The position numbers and the translations under genes are program-made. DNA of 64,000 bases from Gaiellaceae bacterium (GTDB taxonomy: Bacteria; Actinomycetota; Thermoleophilia; Gaiellales; Gaiellaceae), in the NCBI GenBank assembly GCA_026002995.1, contig BPGK01000001.1, positions 2,046,001 to 2,110,000 of the forward strand. Direction: 5' to 3'. The notes below the pieces were generated by a model, which saw only the letters and a list, made by a program, of their open reading frames with translations, did no database searches and was not told where the DNA came from. The number at the start of each line of letters is the position of its first letter. The stretch's first letter is position 1. Shown here piece by piece: positions 29,180 to 38,635 of the stretch.

Positions 29180-30112
29180 ATGGCGTGGCGAGACGGAGAG
29201 ATCTGGCTCGACACGGACGTGCTCTGGTTCCGGGATACGTCCGACGACGCCCGCGCCTCGCTCGAGCTGCACGCGCCGTCCTTCGCGGGGCTCGACTCGG
29301 CCGCGCTCGCCGCCGCGATCCCGAATGGCCTCGCACAGTCGCGCTGGCGGAGGGCCGAGCGCGAGCGCAGGCGCGCCGCGCGGAAGACGCGCGCGGCGGC
29401 GCTCGTGGTCGGCCCGGCCGTCCTCCTCTCGCTCGCGGCGCCGAAGCTCGGCGGCGCCTCCCGCACGGGCGCCGCGCTCGAGCACGACCCTCCCAGCCTG
29501 CCCTCGCTTCCGCCGGGCGAAACGCTCTCCGCGAAGCGCCCGGGCCTCACGCCGGCTCGCGCTCGAGAGCGCGCGCTCCGCTTCTCGGAGATCGCGTGGG
29601 GCCGGGCGACCTCGTACGGGCTCCAGTACGCCGGGTCGCTGAGCGGCGCGACGCAGCTCCCCGTCGAAGGCCCCGACTGGGTGACGTGGAACCCGAACCG
29701 AGATCTCCGACCGAACGCGCCGCATCGCCTGTGGGGGCACGAGCAGATGATCCGGACGCTCCTCGCCGTGCTCCAGGCGTACCGGGCCGAGAACCCAGAC
29801 GCGCCGCGCGTCGTCGTCGGCGACCTCAGCCTCCGCCACGGAGGGCCGATGGACTCGCACCGCTCGCACCAGAACGGGCTCGACGTGGACGTCTACTACC
29901 CGCGACGCGATCAGGAGCTCCGTCCCCCGAGCACGCCCGACGAGATCGACCGCAGGCTCGCCCAGGATCTCCTCGACCGCTTCGTCGCCGCGGGCGCGCA
30001 GATCGTCTTCGTCGGCTACCGGACGGGGCTCCGCGGGCCGCGTGAGCGGGTCGAGCCGTACCCGAACCACGAAGACCACCTGCACGTCCGCTTCCGCAAT
30101 CCGCGGAGCTGA
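29180..30112 (+). CDS. Penicillin-insensitive murein endopeptidase-like protein (M74)
   Basis: A 310-residue membrane-anchored protein. The N-terminal 65 residues are cytoplasmic, followed by a basic stretch RWRRAERERRRAARKTRAAA and one transmembrane helix. The exported domain has the zinc-site pattern of MepA/LAS peptidases: HGGPMDSHRSHQNGLDVDVY and NHEDHLHVRF. These enzymes cut cross-links in peptidoglycan. The ATG at 29180 has AAGGAG. It is convergent with the SGNH gene and divergent from vapBC. Confidence 0.82.
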   Translation: MAWRDGEIWLDTDVLWFRDTSDDARASLELHAPSFAGLDSAALAAAIPNGLAQSRWRRAERERRRAARKTRAAALVVGPAVLLSLAAPKLGGASRTGAALEHDPPSLPSLPPGETLSAKRPGLTPARARERALRFSEIAWGRATSYGLQYAGSLSGATQLPVEGPDWVTWNPNRDLRPNAPHRLWGHEQMIRTLLAVLQAYRAENPDAPRVVVGDLSLRHGGPMDSHRSHQNGLDVDVYYPRRDQELRPPSTPDEIDRRLAQDLLDRFVAAGAQIVFVGYRTGLRGPRERVEPYPNHEDHLHVRFRNPRS

Positions 30113-30120
30113 CGCGCGAG

Positions 30121-30930
30121 CTACCCGACGACCGCTCGGACGAGGGGCGCGTACCCGAGCGCGTGGCCGTTCCGGTTCGGGTGGTAGCTCTCGATCGTGC
30201 TGAGGAGGTTCAAGCCGTTGATCCAGGCGCTCCGCGAGCAGACCGCGTGGCCCGTGAAGGGGCCGAGCGCGCTCTGGTACGAGAAGCCCGCCGCAGCGGC
30301 GCGAGCCGCGGTCAGGGCGTCGAGCGCGTCCGCGAGCTGGTTCGCCTTGGTTCGCTCGGTCGAGCTGATCCCGGTCGTGCCGAGGCAGCTCGCGCTCGAG
30401 AAGAGCCGCGGGTACCCGAGGACGACGACCCTCGCGTCCGGCGCCGCTTGCTCGATCGCAGCGTAGGCGGCATCGAGCCGAGGGCCGAGGAACGTCGCAA
30501 GCGTCGCGCGCGTTGCGTCCAACGCGCTGGCGCAGGCGGAGAGGGTGCACTGCGCGATCAGGCTGGAGAAGCCGATGTCGTTGCCGCCGATCGTCACGGT
30601 GACGATGTCGGTGTCGGCCGTGAGCGCCTGAGCCTGCGAGCTCAGGAGGCTCGTTGTCGTGGCCCCGGAGCAGGCGACGAACTCGAGCGACGTGTTCTCC
30701 CGCTCTCGGGCGACGAGGTACGGGTAGGCGTACGTGCTCCGTCGGCAGGAGCTCGAGAGCGTGTAGCTCCCGGTGCCGACGCCGGACGAGTAGCTGTCAC
30801 CGAGCGCGACGTACCGATCAGGCTCCGTCGCCGCCGGCGCGGAGAGGGCGAGGAGCGCGAGGAGGAGCGCTGAAGCCGAGACTGCGACGACAGTGAGCCG
30901 TGCGGCTCGCCAGGAGAACATCCTCGTCAC
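30121..30930 (-). CDS. Secreted SGNH/GDSL-family esterase
   Basis: A 269-residue exported hydrolase. After a signal peptide ending near SAPAATEP come block I GDSYSSGVG with the Ser, block III GGNDIGF with Asn, and block V ESYHPNRNGH with the catalytic Asp/His region. Six Cys suggest three disulfides, as in the Streptomyces secreted esterase/lipase of this type. Start assignment is uncertain: GTG 30930 is used, with ATGs at 30921 and 30948 as alternatives. Confidence 0.85.
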   Translation of the reverse strand: MTRMFSWRAARLTVVAVSASALLLALLALSAPAATEPDRYVALGDSYSSGVGTGSYTLSSSCRRSTYAYPYLVARERENTSLEFVACSGATTTSLLSSQAQALTADTDIVTVTIGGNDIGFSSLIAQCTLSACASALDATRATLATFLGPRLDAAYAAIEQAAPDARVVVLGYPRLFSSASCLGTTGISSTERTKANQLADALDALTAARAAAAGFSYQSALGPFTGHAVCSRSAWINGLNLLSTIESYHPNRNGHALGYAPLVRAVVG

Positions 30931-30963
30931 TGCGCGACCGTAGCGCATTCGCTGCGCCCGCGC

Positions 30964-32601
30964 TCAGCGCGCGTCGTGGACGATCTCGCCCTCCAGGAGC
31001 GTGAGCACGACCTTCGTCTCGGCGGGTGAGGGCCCTTCCGGGGCGAGGATGTCGTCGCGGAGGACGACGAGGTCGGCGAGCTTTCCCGGCTCGATCGTGC
31101 CAGTGAGCGGATCGAGCCCGTTGACGTACGCGCTCCCGAGCGTTTGCGCGGCGATCGCCGTCCGGAGGTCGAGCCTCTCGTCGGGGAGGAACGGCTCGGC
31201 GTCGGGCTCCTCGGGGAGCCTGCGCTCGACGGCGACCTCGAGCTGGAGCAGCGGGTCGGGCGTCGAGACCGACCAGTCGCTCCCGAACGCGAGCCTGGCG
31301 CCGGCGCGCCAGAGGCTCGCGAACGGGTACATCCTCCTCCCCGCCTCCTCCGAGATGAACGGAAGCGTGAGGTCGTCGACGTAGCCGGAGAGGACGGCCC
31401 AGTACGGCGTGACGTTGGCGACGACGCCGAGCCGCGCGAAGCGCGGGAGGTCGTCCGGGTGCACGACCTGGAGGTGTGCGAGATGGTGGCGCGCGTCGCG
31501 CGCGCCGTTGACGCGACGAGCCGCTTCGATGGCGTCGAGCGCCTCGCGGACGGCACGCTCGCCGAGCGCGTGCACGTGCACCTGGAACCCCTCGGCGTCG
31601 AGCGCGCTGACGATCCGGCGGAGCTCGTCGGGCTCGTACAGCGAGAGGCCGGTGTTGTCGGTCGGGAGCCCGTCCGGACCGAGGTACGGCTCGAGCATCC
31701 CGGCCGTGAAGTTCTCCATCACCCCGTCCTGGAAGAGCTTCGCGCCGCGCATCCGCATCCGGCCGCGCCGAGACGCCGCGCGCCGCTCGACGAGCTCGGC
31801 GAGCTGCTCGGGCCCGCGCTCGGGATCCCAGGCGAGGTTTCCCTCGAGTCGGAGGGTCAGCTCGCCGCGCTCGGCCGCGCGCTCGTACGTCTCGACGATC
31901 GCCGGCCAAGCGTTCGCCTCCTGGCACGCGGTGATGCCGAGGCTGAGCATGAGCGCCTGCGCCCGCCGAAAGCCCGCGTCGCGATCTGCCTGCGACGGCT
32001 CCGGGAGCACCTCCTCGAAGAGCCGGAGCGCGCGCTCGTGCACCGTGCCGGCCGGGGTGCCGTCGGGCTCGCGCTCGATCACGCCGCCGGGGGGATCCGG
32101 CGTGTCGGCGCCGATCCCGGCCAGCTCGAACGCACGGGTCGAGGCCCACAGCGAGTGGGCATCGCGCGTCGTCAGCGCGACCGCGCGGCCCGGCACGGCC
32201 TCGTCGAGGAGCTGCCGCGTCGGCATCGGCCCGCCGAAGTCGTCCATCGACCAGCCTCCGCCGACGATCCACTCCTCGTCGGGATGCGCGGCCGCGTAGC
32301 GCCGCACCGTACGCAGGTGCTCCTCGGGCGACGCGCTTGCGCTGAGGTCGCACTGGAGGAGCTCGAGCCCGCTTCCCGCGAGGTGGATGTGTGCGTCCTG
32401 GAAGCCGGGCAAGACGAGGCCCCCTTCGAGCTCGATCACCTCCGTCGCCGGGCCGATGAGCTCGGCGATCTCGCGCGCGCTCCCCACGGCGACGATCCGA
32501 CCTGCGGCGAGCGCGAGCGCTTCGGCATCCGCGAGGCCGGCAGCAACGGGGTGGACGCGCCCCCCGACGAGAGCGAGGTCGGCTCTCACGGGCACAAGCA
32601 T
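30964..32601 (-). CDS. YtcJ-like metal-dependent amidohydrolase
   Basis: A 545-residue amidohydrolase of the superfamily 3/YtcJ type. Metal and substrate elements are [10 protein letters not shown] near residue 68, [39 protein letters not shown] and the Asp in [13 protein letters not shown]. The C-terminal composite beta-sandwich domain reads [13 protein letters not shown]. The ATG at 32601 gives [16 protein letters not shown]; the open frame further upstream covers a divergent gene. The substrate is unknown. Confidence 0.88.
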   Translation of the reverse strand: MLVPVRADLALVGGRVHPVAAGLADAEALALAAGRIVAVGSAREIAELIGPATEVIELEGGLVLPGFQDAHIHLAGSGLELLQCDLSASASPEEHLRTVRRYAAAHPDEEWIVGGGWSMDDFGGPMPTRQLLDEAVPGRAVALTTRDAHSLWASTRAFELAGIGADTPDPPGGVIEREPDGTPAGTVHERALRLFEEVLPEPSQADRDAGFRRAQALMLSLGITACQEANAWPAIVETYERAAERGELTLRLEGNLAWDPERGPEQLAELVERRAASRRGRMRMRGAKLFQDGVMENFTAGMLEPYLGPDGLPTDNTGLSLYEPDELRRIVSALDAEGFQVHVHALGERAVREALDAIEAARRVNGARDARHHLAHLQVVHPDDLPRFARLGVVANVTPYWAVLSGYVDDLTLPFISEEAGRRMYPFASLWRAGARLAFGSDWSVSTPDPLLQLEVAVERRLPEEPDAEPFLPDERLDLRTAIAAQTLGSAYVNGLDPLTGTIEPGKLADLVVLRDDILAPEGPSPAETKVVLTLLEGEIVHDAR

Positions 32602-32721
32602 CGCAGGTGGGCGTCCGAGCCGGCGGTCGCGTCCGCCGTCACGATGACTTCCACGGCGCGGGCCGGTCCAAGCTCCGGCTTGGAGCACCCGAATCACAAC
32701 GAGGACGAGAGGAGACCCGAG

Positions 32722-33222
32722 ATGGCGAACGACGAGTTGATCACCTGCCTGTGGTTCGACCACGGAGAGGCACGCAAGGCAGCAGAGTTCTACGCCTCGG
32801 TCTTTCCGGACAGTCGCGTCGGCGCAACCCACAGAGCGCCCGCCGCATATCCCGGTGGCGAAGAGGGCGACGAGCTGACCGTCGAGTTCACGGTCCTGGG
32901 CCAGAAGTTCGTCGGTCTCAACGGTGGCCCCGAGTTCCGACCGAACGAGTCCGTCAGCTTCATGGTGGTGACCGAGGACCAGGCCGAGACCGACCGCTAC
33001 TGGAACGCGATCGTCTCCAACGGCGGCGAGGAGAGCGCCTGTGGCTGGTGCAGGGATCGATGGGGCTTCTCCTGGCAGATCACGCCGCGCGTGCTGCTCG
33101 ACGCCTTCTCCGGGCCCGACCGAGCAGCGGCCAAGCGCGCCTTCGAGGCGATGCTGCCTATGCGGAAGATCGACGTCGCTGCGATCGAGGCGGCGATCCG
33201 GGGGGAGGGGATCGACGCATGA
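32722..33222 (+). CDS. VOC-family protein (PhnB/3-demethylubiquinone methyltransferase-like)
   Basis: A 166-residue glyoxalase-fold protein. It begins [20 protein letters not shown] and contains [34 protein letters not shown] and [20 protein letters not shown], which is the pattern of PhnB-like or 3-demethylubiquinone-9 3-methyltransferase-like VOC proteins. The ATG at 32722 has GAGGAGA upstream. A metal-dependent or binding role cannot be assigned. Divergent from the amidohydrolase. Confidence 0.88.
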   Translation: MANDELITCLWFDHGEARKAAEFYASVFPDSRVGATHRAPAAYPGGEEGDELTVEFTVLGQKFVGLNGGPEFRPNESVSFMVVTEDQAETDRYWNAIVSNGGEESACGWCRDRWGFSWQITPRVLLDAFSGPDRAAAKRAFEAMLPMRKIDVAAIEAAIRGEGIDA

Positions 33223-33314
33223 GCGAACGACGATGAGGGACGCGCCCGCACGGTCGGGGAGCGCCGCAGCTCTTGGCGCGATAGCGTCGCGCCGACACGA
33301 CGAGAGGAGGAGCG

Positions 33315-33680
33315 ATGAAGGACCACGTCGCGTGGGTGATCGAGCTCGCAGTGAAGGACGGGCGGCTCGACACGTTCCGGGCGCTGATGGAGGAGATGGT
33401 CGAGGGGACGAGCGCCGAGCCGAAGACCCTTGCCTACGAGTGGTACATCTCGGAGGACGCAAGCGAAGTCCACATCTTCGAGAAGTACGCCGACTCGGAG
33501 GCGATGATCCTGCATGTCAACGGCTTCCTCGAGAAGTGGGCGTCCCGCTTCATGGAGTGCGTGGACATCACTCGCTTCGTCGTCTACGGCGACCCGAGCC
33601 CGGCCGCGCGCGCGATCCTCGACGGCTGGAGCGCACGCTACCTCGGCCCTTGGGGGGGCTTTTCCCGCTTCGCCGCCTGA
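33315..33680 (+). CDS. Antibiotic biosynthesis monooxygenase-like (ABM) protein
   Basis: A 121-residue dimeric alpha/beta-barrel protein of the ABM/quinol monooxygenase type, with VAWVIELAVKDGRLDTFRAL, the helix MEEMVEGTSAEPKTLAYEWY and VHIFEKYADSEAMILHVNGF. The ATG at 33315 is preceded by GGAGG. The substrate is unknown. It follows a VOC gene by 92 bp on the same strand. Confidence 0.82.
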   Translation: MKDHVAWVIELAVKDGRLDTFRALMEEMVEGTSAEPKTLAYEWYISEDASEVHIFEKYADSEAMILHVNGFLEKWASRFMECVDITRFVVYGDPSPAARAILDGWSARYLGPWGGFSRFAA

Positions 33681-33687
33681 GCGCCGC

Positions 33688-34707
33688 TTAGGCGACGTCG
33701 ATGAGGACCTTGCCCACGGCGCCGGCCTCCACGGCGTCGTGGGCCGCCGCGGTGCGCTCGAGCGGGAAGCGGTGGAGCGGCAGCCCCGCCTCCTCCCCAA
33801 CGGGAAGCGCGCCGTCCGCGAGCGCAGCCGAGACGTCGGCCACCGCCTGCTCCTTCGACTCATCCGGAACGGTGTAGACAAGCACGAAGCGGTAGGTGAC
33901 GTTCTTCAGCATGAGCGGCCACTGGTCGGTCCCGATCCCTGCTCCCCCGTCCGCCGCGTACACCGCGACTGTGCCGTTCGGCGCCACCGTGGCCGCGTCG
34001 AGAGGGCCGTTCACTGCGGGCGCGACCTCGACGACGAGATCGACACCGTCGGGCGCGAGACGCCGGATCGTCGCGACCGCGTCCTCGTCGCGGTAGCGGA
34101 CGACGTCGTCCGCACCGGCCGCACGGGCGAGCGCCGCCTTCTCCTCCGTGCTCACCGTCGCAAGCACTCGCGCTCCGGCCCAGCGCGCGAGCTGGATCGC
34201 GGCATGCCCGACGGCCCCCGCGCCCCCGGCGACGAGCACCGTCCTTCCGACGAGCGCCCCCGGTCGGAGCGAGCGCGGTCCGTCGGCAGCGGCTGTCAAG
34301 CAGATGCACGCCGTCAGCGCGGGGATGCCGAGGCTCGCCCCGAGATCGAACGATGCGCCGTCCGGAAGCGGCACAGCCTGCCGCTCGGGGAGGACGACGA
34401 GCTCCTGCGCGGTCCCGCCGGGACGACCCCAGGCCGCCTCCCAGATCCAGACGCGCTCGCCGAGCCGGTTTCGCGAGACGCCCTCGCCCACCGCGTCGAT
34501 CACGCCCGCGCCGTCCTGATTCGGAACCTGCTCGGGGAAGGGGAGCGCACCGCCGCGCGGCGCGCGCCTCGCTTTCCAGTCCGTCGGATTGACCCCGGAG
34601 ACGTGAACCCGGACGCGGACCTCGCCCGGCCCCGGCGTCGGCTCGGGACGCTCGACGAGCCGAAGCACGTCCGACCCGCCTGGCTCGGAGTAGACAACCG
34701 CTCTCAC
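33688..34707 (-). CDS. NADPH:quinone oxidoreductase-like MDR protein
   Basis: A 339-residue medium-chain dehydrogenase/reductase without structural zinc cysteines. The N-terminal GroES-like part has MRAVVYSEPGGSDVLRLVE and VHVSGVNPTDWKARR; the Rossmann motif is VLVAGGAGAVGHAAIQLAR. GTG 34707 has GGAGG at four to five bases; the longer frame upstream is another gene's antisense. It probably reduces quinones or enones with NADPH. Confidence 0.88.
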   Translation of the reverse strand: MRAVVYSEPGGSDVLRLVERPEPTPGPGEVRVRVHVSGVNPTDWKARRAPRGGALPFPEQVPNQDGAGVIDAVGEGVSRNRLGERVWIWEAAWGRPGGTAQELVVLPERQAVPLPDGASFDLGASLGIPALTACICLTAAADGPRSLRPGALVGRTVLVAGGAGAVGHAAIQLARWAGARVLATVSTEEKAALARAAGADDVVRYRDEDAVATIRRLAPDGVDLVVEVAPAVNGPLDAATVAPNGTVAVYAADGGAGIGTDQWPLMLKNVTYRFVLVYTVPDESKEQAVADVSAALADGALPVGEEAGLPLHRFPLERTAAAHDAVEAGAVGKVLIDVA

Positions 34708-34747
34708 GCAGCCTCCGGGACTCCTCGGTGAGACCCGCCGCTTGAGC

Positions 34748-35161
34748 TCACAGCCCGAGCGCTTCGACGGCTCGCTGGAACTGGTCCTCGCGCACGTAGA
34801 CGAGGTACCCGAAGGCGCCGCGATCGTCGGTGACTCCCGACGAGGCGTACACGTCCACGCCTGCGCGGAAGAGCTGCTCATGGACGCTCGCGAGCGCGCC
34901 GAGCTCGTCGTCACCTTGCACGAGCAGCGCGTGGTAGGGCCCGTCCAGCGGGAGCTGCGCAGCACGCGCCTCGGCGACGAGCTTGTTCGGATCCTCCGGG
35001 AAGAGGGCGAACTGCGCGAGGCTCGGCCCGCTCGGGACGGCCGTGAAGGCGAGGAGGTTCACGCCGAGATCCGCGAGCTGGCGCAAGACGCGGTACGCGG
35101 CGCCGAGCTCGTCCCGGACGTTCGCGTAGTAGTACTCGACCGGACGAATCGTGAAGGCCAT
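34748..35161 (-). CDS. Small ACT-like domain protein
   Basis: A 137-residue protein that appears to have two ACT-like beta-alpha-beta units: DELGAAYRVLRQLADLGVNL with LAFTAVP, and GALASVHEQLFRAGVDVYAS with GAFGYLVYVRED. ATG 35161 gives MAFTIRPVEYYYANV. It may bind small molecules or regulate a neighbour. It is 40 bp from the MDR gene on the same strand. Confidence 0.7.
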   Translation of the reverse strand: MAFTIRPVEYYYANVRDELGAAYRVLRQLADLGVNLLAFTAVPSGPSLAQFALFPEDPNKLVAEARAAQLPLDGPYHALLVQGDDELGALASVHEQLFRAGVDVYASSGVTDDRGAFGYLVYVREDQFQRAVEALGL

Positions 35162-35223
35162 CGCTCCTCCTCACCCTACCGCGGACGCAGCCGAGCGGCG
35201 GAGGTGACGGCTACCGTCGGACG

Positions 35224-36126
35224 ATGGGCGGCCACGACGACGGCACCGTGAGCCCACGCACGTGGCTCTACGCAGCCCTGGTCGGGTTCGTTCTCCTCTG
35301 GATCCTCGGCCCGGACGTGCTGCGGGAGGCGATCCCGATCTGGCTTCCGTTCCTCGTCGCGCTCGGGCTCGAGCTCGCGTTCCTCGCGGGTGCGCTCCGC
35401 GGACCCCCGACGCGCCACCCGAACCGCCTCCCGCAGGAGATCGACCGCGAGCGGTGGGGTTACCCGGTGGATCGGCCGAGCTCCGCCGAGTCGGACGAGG
35501 GGCTCGAGCCGACGCGCGAGAGAGCCGAGCCGCCACGACGACTCGGCGGGGCGCTCGTCGGCCTCGTCGTCATCGCCGCGCTCGCGGGCCTCGTCTGGGC
35601 GACCCAGAGTCGCACGGGCTGGTCGTCGCTCAGCCGCGAGGCACGCGCTGCCGCCGAGGAGCGTCTCTCCCGGGAGGCGTCGCTCGTCGCGGGGAAGCCA
35701 GTGACGATCCGCTGTGACGAGGAGCGCGCGCACGTCGGCGTCGTGCAGGGCGCCGAGGGCGTCGCCCGGGTAGGAGGGACGCTCGCCTACCTCACGCCGG
35801 AGCGCTGCTACGACCTCTACCGCCTCGCGTTCCGCGGCGACATCCGGTCGAGCCGGACGGCGCTCGCCATAGCAGTCCTCGCACACGAGGCCTGGCACCT
35901 GCGCGGCGTGCGAGACGAGGGGGTGACGGAGTGCTACGCGCTCCAGTCCGGGGTCGAGCTCGGAGAGCGGCTCGGTCTCTCCGAGGAGACAGCGCGCCAG
36001 CTGATGCGGCAGCAGCTCACCGAGAACGCGCTGCGCGGTCTCGTGAGCGCCGAGTACCGGGTGCCTCCCGACTGCCGCGACGGCGGGCGCCTCGACCTCG
36101 ACCCCGACAGCGCCCGCTTTCCGTGA
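35224..36126 (+). CDS. Membrane protein with HExxH motif
   Basis: A 300-residue protein with three hydrophobic segments: two near residues 12-55 and one at about residues 108-125. An outward domain carries AIAVLAHEAWHLRGV, which includes HEAWH, a zinc-metallopeptidase signature (HExxH), and VTECYALQSGVELG, where a Glu could be the third ligand. The C-terminal half has two Cys and the pattern GLVSAEYRVPPDCRDGG. No named family recognised. ATG 35224 starts 62 bp from the divergent ACT gene. Confidence 0.65.
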   Translation: MGGHDDGTVSPRTWLYAALVGFVLLWILGPDVLREAIPIWLPFLVALGLELAFLAGALRGPPTRHPNRLPQEIDRERWGYPVDRPSSAESDEGLEPTRERAEPPRRLGGALVGLVVIAALAGLVWATQSRTGWSSLSREARAAAEERLSREASLVAGKPVTIRCDEERAHVGVVQGAEGVARVGGTLAYLTPERCYDLYRLAFRGDIRSSRTALAIAVLAHEAWHLRGVRDEGVTECYALQSGVELGERLGLSEETARQLMRQQLTENALRGLVSAEYRVPPDCRDGGRLDLDPDSARFP

Positions 36127-36174
36127 GGCCAGAGCCCACGCGCGAGCACGCCGCAGCTCCTCTACCCTCTCCAG

Positions 36175-37047
36175 ATGGCCGGTTCCCGCCAGGGCTCGGG
36201 CGCTCTTCGGGCCATCTTCGTGACTCTCGTCGCCGTTGCAGCGCTGGCTGGCGCCGCGGTGGGCATCGGCCGCATGCTCGTCGAGCGACAGCTGGACGGC
36301 GAGATTCGGGAGCTGCTCGAGAGCTCGGGCGACACCGAGCGCCCGCTCGTCACCGAGCGCGACCTCGCCTCGCTCCCGGGCCCTGTGCAGCGCTGGCTTC
36401 GCTGGGCCAGCATCCTGGGCACACGACTGGCCGCCACCGCTCACATCCGGCAGCGCGGAGACTTCCGGCTCGCCGAGGAGCGCGGATGGATCCCGTTCTC
36501 AGCGGAGCAGACCTTCACCACCGAGCCGCCCGGATTCGTATGGAGAGTGCGCATGACAATGGCGAAGGTCCTCGTCATCGCGGGCCGCGACCGCTACGTC
36601 CGGGGCGATGCCAGCATCCGCATGCGCATCCTCTGGCTCGTTCCGGTCGCCGGAAGCAGCGGTACCGGGCTCGACCGGGGTGCGCTCGCACGCTGGCTCG
36701 GGGAGATCGTCTGGTTCCCGACCGCAGCGCTGAGCGAGCGCGTCGCCTGGGAGGAGCTCGACCGTTCGTCGGCACGCGCGACGATCTCGTACGCTGGCGC
36801 GACCGCCTCCGGGATCTTCACCTTCGATGCCGAAGGCCGTCCCGTCCGATTCGAGTCACGCCGCTACAACGACGCTCGGAAGCGGGACGAGGACTTCTCC
36901 GTGTCGATGAGCGAGCACGGCTCCTTCGCAGGGGTGCGCATTCCGACCGCCGGAAATGGCGTCTGGCACTACGAGAAGGGGGACTTCGAGTTCATCCGCT
37001 GGCACATCGACGACGTCGCGCTCGACGAGAGCGGGAACCGGCGCTGA
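36175..37047 (+). CDS. DUF6544-like membrane-anchored protein
   Basis: A 290-residue protein with an N-terminal transmembrane helix (ALRAIFVTLVAVAALAGAAV). The soluble part contains LASLPGPVQRWLRWASILGT, AEQTFTTEPPGFVWRVRMTM, EIVWFPTAALSERVAWEEL and the closing WHYEKGDFEFIRWHIDDVAL. This pattern resembles DUF6544. The function of such proteins is unknown. ATG 36175; convergent with the lipoyl-acyltransferase operon. Confidence 0.7.
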   Translation: MAGSRQGSGALRAIFVTLVAVAALAGAAVGIGRMLVERQLDGEIRELLESSGDTERPLVTERDLASLPGPVQRWLRWASILGTRLAATAHIRQRGDFRLAEERGWIPFSAEQTFTTEPPGFVWRVRMTMAKVLVIAGRDRYVRGDASIRMRILWLVPVAGSSGTGLDRGALARWLGEIVWFPTAALSERVAWEELDRSSARATISYAGATASGIFTFDAEGRPVRFESRRYNDARKRDEDFSVSMSEHGSFAGVRIPTAGNGVWHYEKGDFEFIRWHIDDVALDESGNRR

Positions 37048-37063
37048 GCCCGGAGCGCCAGTC

Positions 37064-38632
37064 TCAGATCAGGCCGCCACGGTAGGACCAGGGCCCGGGC
37101 TCGAGCCGGATCCCGCGCTTGCGACAGAACTCGCGCACCGAGTCGAGCACGACCCCACCCTCGCCGTAGATCTGTCGGCCGAGGAGGTCGAGCACAGCCA
37201 CTCCCGCTGGCGCCTCGCCCTTCGGCCGCTCCAAGGTGAGCACGACCGCTGGCGGGTCGACCCCCCCGCGGAACGACGCGACGAAGCCGACTCGCGTCCC
37301 CTCGACCTCGAAGGAGCGCAGCTCACCGTCCTCGATCGCGGAGACGTCGTGGCCACGAAGCGCCAGCAGCTCGTGGAGGTCGTCGATCATCCTCCGGCCG
37401 AGCTCCACCTGTCGCCCGCGGGAGGGCTCGTGCCGTGCCTTACCGGTCGCCTTCGCCGGCACGCCGATCGCGAACGCGCCCGCAGGGACGTCGCCGGTGA
37501 CGTACGAGTTCGAGGCGACGATCGCCTCGGAGCCGATGCGGCAGCCCGCGTAGACGACGGCACCGAGCCCGACCTGAGCGCGATCCTCGATCACGACCGG
37601 GGCGAAGCGGTTCTCGAAGCCCTCGAGGACGGAGTGGCCGATGTTGTGGGTGACGATGAGCGACCGCATCGTCAGGAAGACCTCGCGGCCCAGGAGCACG
37701 GGGCGGCAGACGTTCACGAACGCCTCGTCGCCGACGAAGGTCAGATCGCCGATCGCGAGCACCGCCCACGGGTCACGGTGACCGCCGCCGCCGAAGCGGA
37801 TCGAGCGGCCGCCCCAGATGCCGCGGCCGACGACGGCGCGGCGACAGAGGAGCTCGAGGTCGGCGCCGAACTGCGAGAGCTCGCCGATGGCGACGAGCTC
37901 CTCGCAGCGCACGTTCGCGCGCGGCCCGAGCCGCACCCCGTCTTCGATGACCACCTGGGGGGCGATCACCAGGGAGCCCTCGCCGAGCTCGACACCCTCG
38001 CCGACGACGGCGCCGTGCTCGCGGAGCGCGCGCACCTTCTCATGCGGTGGAAGAGCGACGAAGGTCGCCGGATCCTGGCGCACCGACTCGACGAAGGACG
38101 GATCGAGCCGGCCCGTCGCGTCGTCGAGATCGAACGAGGCCGGGAGGGTCACGCCCTCGAGCGAGATGCCGGCGAGGAGGGGCCTCGCCTCGGGAGCGGC
38201 CGTGGCGACCTGCTGCACGAGGAGCTCCTCGACGTCCCGCTCGGTGATGAACCCGCGCTTGTCGATCGCCGAGAGGTCGAGGCCGTAGCGTTCCGCGAGC
38301 TCGAGCGCCTTGCGCGTCGCCTTGCGCTCGCCTCCCGCCGCCTTTGCCGGCGACGGCCGCTCCTCAGCCACGTCCGTGTCGATCCGGGCGAGCTCGTCGG
38401 GGCTCTCCGCGACGTAGGCGATCACCGCCCCGAGCTCGACCTCGACACCCTCGTCGTAGAGCTGCGCGATCGTCCCAGCCCCCGGCGACTCGACCTCGAC
38501 CGTCGCCTTCGTCGTCTCCACGACGCAGACCGGCTGCCCCTGCTCGACCTGCGAGCGGTCGGGCACCAGCCACTCGGCGAGGAGCGCGTACTCGGTGTTC
38601 GCGTCCTCGCGCGTCAGGACGATCTCGAGCAT
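37064..38632 (-). CDS. Lipoyl domain + E3-binding-like domain + left-handed beta-helix acyltransferase
   Basis: A 522-residue three-part protein. Residues 1-78 form a lipoyl/biotinyl domain with candidate lipoyl Lys42 in VVETTKATVEVESP. Residues 103-138 resemble the E3/E1-binding domain of E2 proteins (RKATRKALELAERYGLDL, then GFITERDVEELL). Residues 205-400 are hexapeptide-repeat left-handed beta-helix, with THNIGHS (His329, His333) and a C-terminal GAFAIGVPAKATG, as in sugar acetyltransferases. A C-terminal part of about 110 residues is unassigned. The usual E2 catalytic domain is absent. It ends an operon with E1-alpha and E1-beta, so the acyl-lipoyl group may go straight to an acceptor. 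Confidence 0.88.
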   Translation of the reverse strand: MLEIVLTREDANTEYALLAEWLVPDRSQVEQGQPVCVVETTKATVEVESPGAGTIAQLYDEGVEVELGAVIAYVAESPDELARIDTDVAEERPSPAKAAGGERKATRKALELAERYGLDLSAIDKRGFITERDVEELLVQQVATAAPEARPLLAGISLEGVTLPASFDLDDATGRLDPSFVESVRQDPATFVALPPHEKVRALREHGAVVGEGVELGEGSLVIAPQVVIEDGVRLGPRANVRCEELVAIGELSQFGADLELLCRRAVVGRGIWGGRSIRFGGGGHRDPWAVLAIGDLTFVGDEAFVNVCRPVLLGREVFLTMRSLIVTHNIGHSVLEGFENRFAPVVIEDRAQVGLGAVVYAGCRIGSEAIVASNSYVTGDVPAGAFAIGVPAKATGKARHEPSRGRQVELGRRMIDDLHELLALRGHDVSAIEDGELRSFEVEGTRVGFVASFRGGVDPPAVVLTLERPKGEAPAGVAVLDLLGRQIYGEGGVVLDSVREFCRKRGIRLEPGPWSYRGGLI

Positions 38633-38635
38633 GCC